Shown here piece after piece: positions 57,895 through 64,000 of a stretch of DNA of 64,000 bases. The notes below the pieces were generated by a model, which worked only from the letters and a program-made list of their open reading frames with translations, did not search any database and had not been told where the DNA came from. Position 1 is the stretch's first letter. The number at the start of each line of letters is the position of its first letter. Position numbers and translations under genes: made by a program. The DNA is from Curvibacter delicatus NBRC 14919 (GTDB lineage Bacteria > Pseudomonadota > Gammaproteobacteria > Burkholderiales > Burkholderiaceae_C): assembly GCF_001592265.1 (NCBI RefSeq), contig NZ_BCWP01000014.1, forward strand, positions 27,742 through 91,741, given 5' to 3'.

Positions 57895-58455
57895 TCAGAC
57901 GGCCATCACTTCCTGTTCCTTGGCTGCCACCAGTTGATCGATGGTGGCGACATGCTTGTCGGTCAATTTCTGGATATCGGCTTCGGAACGCTTTTGGTCA
58001 TCCTCGGATGCCAGCTTGTCCTTGACCAGTTTCTTCACGGCCTCATTCGCATCACGACGCAGGTTGCGCACGGCGATCTTCGAGTTCTCGCCTTCATTGC
58101 GCACCAGCTTGGTCATCTCCTTGCGGCGCTCCTCGCTCATGGGCGGCATCGGCACACGGATCAGGTCGCCCATGGAGGCCGGGTTCAGGCCGAGATCACT
58201 CTCGCGAATGGCTTTCTCGATCTTGGCGCCCATGCCCTTTTCCCACGGCTGCACGCTGATGGTGCGGGCATCGAGCAGGGCCACGTTGGCAACCTGGCTC
58301 AGCGGCACCATGGAGCCGTAGTACTCCACGTGGATCGAATCGAGCAACGCCGGGCTGGCGCGGCCGGTGCGAACCTTGGATAGATTGCTCTTGAGCGCCT
58401 CGATGGACTGGTCCATCTTGGTTTCCATGGTCTTCTTGATGTCTGCGATCGTCAT
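57895..58455 (-). CDS. frr: ribosome recycling factor
   Basis: 186-residue factor that splits post-termination ribosomes together with EF-G. Typical segments are [21 protein letters not shown] near residue 27 and [21 protein letters not shown]. Standard length. Follows pyrH after 32 bp. Confidence 0.97.
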   Translation of the reverse strand: MTIADIKKTMETKMDQSIEALKSNLSKVRTGRASPALLDSIHVEYYGSMVPLSQVANVALLDARTISVQPWEKGMGAKIEKAIRESDLGLNPASMGDLIRVPMPPMSEERRKEMTKLVRNEGENSKIAVRNLRRDANEAVKKLVKDKLASEDDQKRSEADIQKLTDKHVATIDQLVAAKEQEVMAV

Positions 58456-58487
58456 TGTTCTCTCCTGTGCTGCGTCTTCAGCCCTGC

Positions 58488-59204
58488 TCAGGCATACACC
58501 AGTGTGCCCTCGTCCTCACCCATCACCACGCGCTTGAGCGCACCGTGCTTGAAGATGGAAAACACCTTGATGGGCAACTTCTGGTCGCGACACAGCGCAA
58601 AGGCCGTGGCATCCATGATGCCCAGATTCTTGTTCATCGCCTCATCGAATGACAGGCGGGTATAGCGCGTTGCAGCCGGGTCTTTCTTCGGGTCGGCAGT
58701 GTAGACGCCGTCCACCTTGGTGGCCTTGAGCACCACCTCGGCACCAATCTCGGCGCCGCGCAGGGCAGCCGCCGTGTCGGTGGTGAAGAAAGGGTTGCCG
58801 GTGCCGGCAGCGAAGATCACCACCTTACCCTCTTCCAGGTACTGCAGTGCCTTGGGCCGCACATAAGGCTCAACCACTTGCTCAATGCCGATGGCCGACA
58901 TGACACGGGCCGTCAGGCCGGCCTTGTTCATGGTATCGGCCAGCGCCAGCGCGTTCATCACGGTGGCCAGCATGCCCATGTAGTCGGCGGTGGCCCGGTC
59001 CATACCGACCGAGCCGCCAGCCACACCGCGGAAAATGTTGCCGCCGCCAATGACGACGGCCACCTCCACACCGAGGCGGGTGATTTCCGCCACCTCCTCC
59101 ACCATGCGCTGAATCGTGGCATGGTTGATGCCGAAGGCATCGTCCCCCATCAGGGCCTCACCGGACAGCTTCAGCAGTATGCGCTTGTGGGCCGGTTTGG
59201 ACAT
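58488..59204 (-). CDS. pyrH: UMP kinase
   Basis: 238-residue hexameric UMP kinase of the amino-acid-kinase fold. [14 protein letters not shown] is the nucleotide-binding N-terminus, [13 protein letters not shown] the glycine loop, [15 protein letters not shown] and [21 protein letters not shown] the UMP and allosteric segments. Gene order rpsB-tsf-pyrH-frr is conserved across bacteria. Confidence 0.97.
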   Translation of the reverse strand: MSKPAHKRILLKLSGEALMGDDAFGINHATIQRMVEEVAEITRLGVEVAVVIGGGNIFRGVAGGSVGMDRATADYMGMLATVMNALALADTMNKAGLTARVMSAIGIEQVVEPYVRPKALQYLEEGKVVIFAAGTGNPFFTTDTAAALRGAEIGAEVVLKATKVDGVYTADPKKDPAATRYTRLSFDEAMNKNLGIMDATAFALCRDQKLPIKVFSIFKHGALKRVVMGEDEGTLVYA

Positions 59205-59271
59205 GAGGGACTCTCCTTGAAACAGTGATCGATGGACTTGGTGGGTAGTGCGGAATTTACAGGATTGGCGT

Positions 59272-60195
59272 TCAACCGGCCTGCTTGGCAGCAGCCACCT
59301 GGGCAGCCACTTCAGCAGCGAAATCGTCCACCTTCTTCTCGATACCTTCGCCCACCACGTACAGGGTGAACGCCTTCACCGTGGTACCGGCAGCCTTGAG
59401 CATCTGTTCAATGGTCTGCTTGTCGTTCTTCACGAAAGGCTGGTTGAACAGCGACACTTCCTTCAGGTACTTCTGCACACCACCTTCAATGCGCTTGGCG
59501 ACGATGTCGGCCGGCTGGGCCGGTTTGCCGGCAGCTTCAGCAGCTTTGCGGTCTTCCTCGGCCTTGCCGGCAGCAACCGCACGCTCTTTTTCAATCAGGT
59601 CGGCCGGCACATCAGCGCTGGTCAGGGCAACCGGTTTCATGGCAGCCACGTGCATGGCCACATCCTTGGCAGCGGTCTCGTCACCGTCGAACTCGACCAC
59701 CACGCCAATGCGGGTGCCGTGCAGGTAGGCGGCCAGCTTGGCACCGGAGGCGAAACGCTTGAAGCGGCGGAAGCTCATGTTCTCGCCGATCTTGCCGATC
59801 AGGCCCTTGCGCACATCTTCCAGCGTGGGGCCGAAGCCGTCTTGCGCATAGGCCAGTGCACCCAGGGCAGCCACGTCGGCCGGGTTGTGCTTGGCAACCA
59901 GCTCGGCAGCCGCCTTGGCCAGACCCAGGAAGCTGTCGTTCTTGGTCACGAAGTCGGTTTCGCAGTTGACTTCGATCAGGGCGCCGGTGGTGCCGTCGAT
60001 GAAGCTGGCGACCACGCCTTCAGCCGTCACGCGCGAAGCAGCCTTGCCGGCCTTGGTGCCGAGCTTGACGCGCAGCACCTCTTCCGCCTTGGCCATGTCG
60101 CCGTCGGCTTCGGTCAGTGCCTTCTTGCACTCCATCATCGGGGCATCGGTCTTGGCGCGCAGTTCAGCGACCATGCTTGCGGTAATTGCAGCCAT
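59272..60195 (-). CDS. tsf: translation elongation factor Ts
   Basis: 307-residue guanine nucleotide exchange factor for EF-Tu. The N-terminal UBA-like domain has [25 protein letters not shown]; the core has [12 protein letters not shown] sequence (here [11 protein letters not shown]). Length is slightly above E. coli (283). It follows rpsB, past a terminator hairpin. Confidence 0.97.
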   Translation of the reverse strand: MAAITASMVAELRAKTDAPMMECKKALTEADGDMAKAEEVLRVKLGTKAGKAASRVTAEGVVASFIDGTTGALIEVNCETDFVTKNDSFLGLAKAAAELVAKHNPADVAALGALAYAQDGFGPTLEDVRKGLIGKIGENMSFRRFKRFASGAKLAAYLHGTRIGVVVEFDGDETAAKDVAMHVAAMKPVALTSADVPADLIEKERAVAAGKAEEDRKAAEAAGKPAQPADIVAKRIEGGVQKYLKEVSLFNQPFVKNDKQTIEQMLKAAGTTVKAFTLYVVGEGIEKKVDDFAAEVAAQVAAAKQAG

Positions 60196-60238
60196 CTTGT
60201 TTCTCCGTGTGCAGTTCAGTTCAATTCAAACAGGGACT

Positions 60239-60263
60239 AAAAAAAAGGGGCATGCGCCCCTTT
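60239..60263 (-). terminator. rpsB-tsf intergenic terminator/attenuator
   Basis: Minus-strand hairpin AAAGGGGC / GCATGCCCC-type with a 4-nt loop (8-bp stem, 60244-60263), followed by a run of T residues (complement of the A run at 60239-60246). It would reduce tsf transcription relative to rpsB, as in E. coli. Confidence 0.75.
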
Positions 60264-60281
60264 CTTCGGGTCGTGACCGGC

Positions 60282-61031
60282 TCAGGCAGCCTCGCTCACT
60301 TCCACAAACTCGTCACCAGCCTCGGACGACACGGCCTTGACCACGTCTTCCACAGCGTTGGCGCGGCCTTCGATGATGGCGTCGGCAATGCCACGCGCGT
60401 ACAGCGTCACAGCCTTGGACGAGTCATCATTGCCAGGGATCACGTAATCAATGCCTTCCGGCGAGTGATTGGTATCAACCACACCGATCAGCGGAATGCC
60501 CAGCTTCTTGGCTTCGGCAATGGCGATCTTGTGGTAGCCGACGTCGATCACGAAGATCGCGTCCGGCAGGGTGTTCATGTCCTGGATGCCGCCGATGTCT
60601 TTTTCCAGCTTCTCCAGCTCGCGGGCGAACATGAGCTGCTCTTTCTTGCTCATGCTGTCCAGGCCAGCTTCCTGCTGGGCCTTCATGTCCTTCAGACGCT
60701 TGATCGAGGTCTTGACCGTCTTGAAGTTGGTCAGCATGCCGCCCAGCCAACGCTGGTCAACGAAGGGCACGCCGGCACGCTGGGCTTCAGCGGCAACGAT
60801 CTCACGAGCTTGACGCTTGGTACCCACCATCAGGATGGTGCCGCGCTTGGCAGCCAGTTGCTTCACGAACTTGGAAGCCTCCTGGAACATCGGCAGCGAC
60901 TTTTCCAGGTTGATGATGTGGATCTTGTTGCGATGGCCGAAGATAAACGGGGCCATCTTGGGATTCCAGAAGCGGGTCTGGTGGCCAAAATGGACACCGG
61001 CTTCCAGCATTTCTCGCATGGTAACGGACAT
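60282..61031 (-). CDS. rpsB: 30S ribosomal protein S2
   Basis: 249-residue small-subunit protein. It begins [26 protein letters not shown] and has [13 protein letters not shown] and [25 protein letters not shown] 61031 is used with GGAG nine bases upstream; the open frame extends four codons to a TTG. First gene of the long minus-strand run. Confidence 0.98.
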   Translation of the reverse strand: MSVTMREMLEAGVHFGHQTRFWNPKMAPFIFGHRNKIHIINLEKSLPMFQEASKFVKQLAAKRGTILMVGTKRQAREIVAAEAQRAGVPFVDQRWLGGMLTNFKTVKTSIKRLKDMKAQQEAGLDSMSKKEQLMFARELEKLEKDIGGIQDMNTLPDAIFVIDVGYHKIAIAEAKKLGIPLIGVVDTNHSPEGIDYVIPGNDDSSKAVTLYARGIADAIIEGRANAVEDVVKAVSSEAGDEFVEVSEAA

Positions 61032-61176
61032 GGTTAACTCCAAAGGTTGGGTCTAAAATCCGGCCCTCTTTGCAGCAGGCGCCTGAAGAGCACCCGATGC
61101 AACACCTGGATGGACCGGTTTGCGATTTGTTCGCTAGCAGACCGGAATGGCCCATCAGCAAAACCCAAAGAGTATA
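61032..61176 (-). promoter_or_regulatory. rpsB promoter and long leader
   Basis: TATACT at 61171-61176 (minus strand) is a good -10; the -35 is weak. The resulting leader of about 130 nt is long for a housekeeping gene and contains paired GC-rich segments, which would allow autoregulation by S2 as in E. coli. The structure was not folded. Confidence 0.5.
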
Positions 61177-61198
61177 GCACAGCCACCCTCTTCATCAC

Positions 61199-62554
61199 AT
61201 GCTTGCAGACCTCCACACCACCCGCCAGCGCCTGCTGGCCGGCCAGACCAGCGCAAGCACCGAAATCGAGCGCGCCATCGCCATCGTCCCGTCGCCGCGC
61301 AACCAGCACGCTTTCCTGCAGACCAGCTTTGGCCAGGCACGCGCCGCCGCCCTGGCAGCCGACGCCGGGCGCCAGCCGCTGGCCGGGCTGGCCGTGTCGG
61401 TCAAGGACCTGTTCGACATGGCCGGCGAGACCAGCCGCGCCGGGTCTGTGGTGCTGGCGGATGCGCCGCCGGCACGTCAGGATGCCGCGGCCGTGGCCCG
61501 GCTGCGCGCCGCCGGAGCGGCGTTCATCGGCCGCACCAACATGACCGAATTCGCCTTCTCCGGCGTCGGCGTCAACCCGCACTACGGCACCCCGGCCAAC
61601 GCCGTGGCCACCGACGTGCCCCGCATTCCCGGCGGCTCGTCCAGTGGCGCGGCCGTCTCGGTGGCCACGGGGGCTGCCTTCATCGGCCTGGGCTCGGACA
61701 CTGGCGGCTCGATCCGCATCCCGGCCGCCCTGCAGGGCCTGGTCGGCTTCAAGAACACCGCCCGGCTGGTGCCGCTGGACGGCACCCTCCCCCTGTCCAG
61801 CACGCTGGACACCGCCTGTGCCATGACGCGCTCGGTGCGCGATGCCATCCTGGCGCATGAGATCCTGGCGGCACGATGCGTCACACGCAGCGCAGCCCCG
61901 CTCTCGGCTTACCGACTGGCCGTTACACCGACCCTCATGCTCGACGGCGTGGATGCAACCGTGGCCCGCGCCTTCGAGCGCACGCTGCAGGCCCTGCGCG
62001 CCGCCGGGGCCCACATCGAAGAAATCGCCCTGCCCGAACTGGGCGAACTGGCCGGCATGCAGGCCAACGGCAGCTTTGCCGCCGCCGAGAGCTACGCCTG
62101 GCATCGCCGCCTGTTGCAGCAGAAGGCGGCCCAGTACGATCCGCGTGTCGCCAGCCGCATCCAGCGCGGCGCCACCATGAGCGCGGCCGACTACCTTGAA
62201 CTGATGCAGATGCGCCGCGACTGGATCGCTCGCGTCGAACAGGCCCTGCAAGGTTTTGATGCCGTGCTCTCGCCCACCGTGCCGGTCGTGGCGCCACCCC
62301 TCTCGGAAGTCGCGCCCGGTGAAGGCAAGGATGCGGCGCTGGACGCCGCGCGTGACGCAGCCTTCTTCCGCATCAACGGCCTGCTGCTGCGCAATCCGAG
62401 CGTGGTTAACATGCTGGACGGCTGCGCCATCTCGCTGCCTTGCCATACGGCTGACGAGCTGCCGGTCGGCCTGATGCTCTGGCACGGCGCGATGCGCGAT
62501 GATGGCGTGTTGAATCTGGCACTGCAAATCGAAAATTTGCTACAAAAACAATAG
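61199..62554 (+). CDS. amidase (amidase signature family)
   Basis: 451-residue Ser-cisSer-Lys amidohydrolase. The catalytic Lys69 is in AVSVKDLFDMAGE; the cis-Ser is in IPGGSSSGAAVSV (147-149); the nucleophile is Ser171 in GSDTGGSIRIPAALQG. The substrate is not predictable; members of the family hydrolyse many amides, and no GatB or GatC lies adjacent, so it is not part of a GatCAB complex here. The stop codon TAG and the last residues lie in a 27-bp repeat. Divergent from rpsB and 50 bp before dadA. Confidence 0.9.
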   Translation: MLADLHTTRQRLLAGQTSASTEIERAIAIVPSPRNQHAFLQTSFGQARAAALAADAGRQPLAGLAVSVKDLFDMAGETSRAGSVVLADAPPARQDAAAVARLRAAGAAFIGRTNMTEFAFSGVGVNPHYGTPANAVATDVPRIPGGSSSGAAVSVATGAAFIGLGSDTGGSIRIPAALQGLVGFKNTARLVPLDGTLPLSSTLDTACAMTRSVRDAILAHEILAARCVTRSAAPLSAYRLAVTPTLMLDGVDATVARAFERTLQALRAAGAHIEEIALPELGELAGMQANGSFAAAESYAWHRRLLQQKAAQYDPRVASRIQRGATMSAADYLELMQMRRDWIARVEQALQGFDAVLSPTVPVVAPPLSEVAPGEGKDAALDAARDAAFFRINGLLLRNPSVVNMLDGCAISLPCHTADELPVGLMLWHGAMRDDGVLNLALQIENLLQKQ

Positions 62555-62565
62555 CTGCTTGCGCA
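62539..62565 (+). repeat. 27-bp hairpin-tail repeat at the amidase end
   Basis: Best-conserved copy: GCTAC, an A-rich loop, AATAGC, then TGCTTGCGCA. The TAG in its right arm is the amidase stop codon. Downstream sequence (GACGCAAGAGCC) resembles the flank of other copies. Confidence 0.65.
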
Positions 62566-62604
62566 GATGACGCAAGAGCCAAGCATTAAAAACAACAGGA
62601 ATTC

Positions 62605-63873
62605 ATGAAAATTGCAGTCATTGGCGCCGGCATCATCGGCGTCACCACCGCCTACGAACTCGCGCAGGATGGTCACGAAGTCACCGTTTTTGAGCGACGC
62701 CTGGCCGCCGCCGAAGAAGGCAGTTTTGCCAATGCGGGTCTGGTCGCACCGGCCTACACCACGCCTTGGGCCGCACCGGGCATGCCCCTCAAGATCATCA
62801 GCCACCTTCTGAGCCGCCATGCGCCGGTGCGCATCCGCTGGCCGCTGTCGCGCCAGGAACTGGGCTGGATGTGGAAAAGCTGGCGTGCCTGCCAGCCGGA
62901 GACCTTTGTGGCCAACCGCCAGCGCATGCAGCGGCTGGCCGCCTTCAGCCGCGAGCGGCTGCACCAGATCAGCGCCGACCTGCAACTCGAATTCGACCGC
63001 AGCGAGGGCCATCTGGTGCTGCTGCGCTCGGCCAAGGACCAGGCCCAGATGCAAGCCGGCCTGCAGGTGCTGCGCGAGGCCGGTGTCCCGTTCAAGGAAA
63101 TCAGCCCGGAGGACGCGCGCAAGATCGAGCCTGCGCTCAACCCGGACACATCTTTTCACGGCGCCATCCACCTGCCACAGGACGAGGTCGGCAACTGCCG
63201 CCAGTTCGCCCTGCTGCTCAAGAACGAGGCCCAGCGCCAAGGTGTGAACTTTGCCTTCAGCACCACGGTGGAATCGATCGAGCCGGCTGCCGACGGATCC
63301 GCTGCCGGTGTCAGGCTGCATCTGGCCGGCGAGTCCGAAACGCAACGCTTCGACGCCGCCGTGCTGTGCGCCGGCATCGACTCGGCACGCCTGCTGCGCC
63401 CGCTCGGCGTGAAGATCCCGTTGGCTGCGGTGCATGGCTATTCGATCAGCGCGGCCGTGCGCGAACCGCTGAACGCGCCGCGCAGCGCCATCATGGACGA
63501 ACGCTACAAGGTCAACATCACACGCCTGGGTCAGCGGGTGCGTGTGGCCGGCACAGCAGAAATCGGCGGCGCGCCCGGTGAGCAGCGCGCCGGCACCCTC
63601 CAGACGCTCTACAAGGTCCTGCACGACTGGTTTCCTGGCGCGGCGCAGATCAGCAGCGGCGTCCAGGTCTGGAAAGGCGCGCGCCCCATGCTGCCTGACG
63701 GCCCGCCACTGTTGGGCGCCAGCGGCATCCCGGGCCTGTGGCTGAACCTGGGGCATGGCGCCAGCGGCTGGTCGCTGAGCTGCGGGTCGGCCCGAGCCCT
63801 GGCCGACCTGATCGCCGGACGTCCGCCGGAGATCGATCTCGAAGGCCTGGACCTGCAGCGACTCAAGCCCTGA
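62605..63873 (+). CDS. dadA: D-amino acid dehydrogenase small subunit
   Basis: 422-residue FAD-dependent dehydrogenase of the DadA/DAO family that oxidises D-amino acids and feeds electrons to the respiratory chain. The FAD-binding GAGIIGVTTAYELAQDGHEV is at the N-terminus (GxGxxG at 7-12); the middle has FANAGLVAPAYTTPWAAPGMP, the DadA signature. The C-terminal WLNLGHGASGWSLSCGSARALADLI is typical. It follows the amidase by 50 bp. A racemase partner is not in the window. Confidence 0.93.
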   Translation: MKIAVIGAGIIGVTTAYELAQDGHEVTVFERRLAAAEEGSFANAGLVAPAYTTPWAAPGMPLKIISHLLSRHAPVRIRWPLSRQELGWMWKSWRACQPETFVANRQRMQRLAAFSRERLHQISADLQLEFDRSEGHLVLLRSAKDQAQMQAGLQVLREAGVPFKEISPEDARKIEPALNPDTSFHGAIHLPQDEVGNCRQFALLLKNEAQRQGVNFAFSTTVESIEPAADGSAAGVRLHLAGESETQRFDAAVLCAGIDSARLLRPLGVKIPLAAVHGYSISAAVREPLNAPRSAIMDERYKVNITRLGQRVRVAGTAEIGGAPGEQRAGTLQTLYKVLHDWFPGAAQISSGVQVWKGARPMLPDGPPLLGASGIPGLWLNLGHGASGWSLSCGSARALADLIAGRPPEIDLEGLDLQRLKP

Positions 63874-63970
63874 ACGGGGCTATGAACGGCCCCCTGGGGC
63901 CTCTGAACGGCGCGGGAGGAAGGCCATGATTCAGGTACATTCGGCGTAACCACCGGTACACCTCTTGCTC

Positions 63971-64000
63971 ATGAGCCCTGAACTATCCCAACGCTTAGGG
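63971..64000 (+). CDS. possible start of a truncated gene at the window edge
   Basis: An ATG at 63971 opens a frame reading MSPELSQRLG to the end of the window. No strong ribosome binding site precedes it. The 97 bp between it and dadA contain a GGGGC/GCCCC hairpin (near 63878-63895) that may end dadA transcription. Too short to identify. Confidence 0.3.
   Translation, partial: MSPELSQRLG

Overview
The window looks like a chromosomal segment of a GC-rich betaproteobacterium, order Burkholderiales and most likely family Comamonadaceae (Rhodoferax/Polaromonas-like). Three things suggest this: the gene orders (trxA-rho-rpmE2; ftsH/rlmE next to folP-glmM; rpsB-tsf-pyrH-frr-uppS-cdsA-dxr-rseP-bamA-skp-lpxD-fabZ-lpxA-lpxB-rnhB), the protein sequences, and short dispersed repeats of a kind I associate with that family. 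The family-level placement is inference. No rRNA, tRNA, CRISPR array, prophage or insertion sequence was recognised.

Layout. 0-11.7 kb: an AddAB-type recombination nuclease (addB, addA), thioredoxin, transcription terminator Rho, ribosomal protein L31 type B, then a GT-C-like membrane protein and a MATE transporter. 11.8-31.1 kb: an unusually complete phosphate-starvation block. It holds pstSCAB-phoU-phoB-phoR, a divergent solute-binding protein, exopolyphosphatase ppx, an EAL-CBS-GGDEF cyclic-di-GMP protein, a lysine-rich DNA-binding-like protein, a SixA-like protein lacking its catalytic histidine, polyphosphate kinase ppk, a membrane-lipid remodelling trio (agt, plcP, olsB) and a PhoX-type phosphatase. 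I find tandem 7-mers at 11-bp spacing resembling PhoB boxes upstream of pstS, the EAL-GGDEF gene, ppk and phoX, and a weaker set in front of the solute-binding protein gene. 31.2-34.2 kb: an arsenic operon (arsR, arsI, LMW-phosphatase-type arsC, acr3, glutaredoxin-type arsC) transcribed divergently from phoX; their shared 144-bp gap carries both a PhoB-box array and an ArsR-like palindrome. 34.3-34.8 kb: a lone, lower-GC nucleotidyltransferase gene.

34.8-46.8 kb: housekeeping genes glmM, folP, ftsH, rlmE, yhbY, a DUF4149 membrane protein, greA and carAB. 46.0-61.0 kb: a long minus-strand run joining translation (rpsB, tsf, frr), UMP kinase, isoprenoid and phospholipid precursors (dxr, uppS, cdsA), outer-membrane biogenesis (rseP, bamA, skp, lpxD, fabZ, lpxA, lpxB), rnhB and a TrmH-type methyltransferase. 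61.2-63.9 kb: an amidase and a D-amino-acid dehydrogenase on the plus strand.

How the parts fit together. When phosphate is scarce, PhoR/PhoB should induce Pst uptake, PhoX to release phosphate from esters, Ppk/Ppx to cycle polyphosphate, PlcP/Agt/OlsB to replace phospholipids with glyco- and ornithine lipids, and possibly a cyclic-di-GMP response. Arsenate enters through phosphate transporters, so the abutting ars operon fits as a companion detoxification unit. Two families of dispersed repeats overlie the gene map: a GC-rich element of about 100 bp (three copies in the first 8.2 kb) and a 27-bp hairpin-plus-tail element (at least seven copies), several of which lie inside genes or form gene ends.
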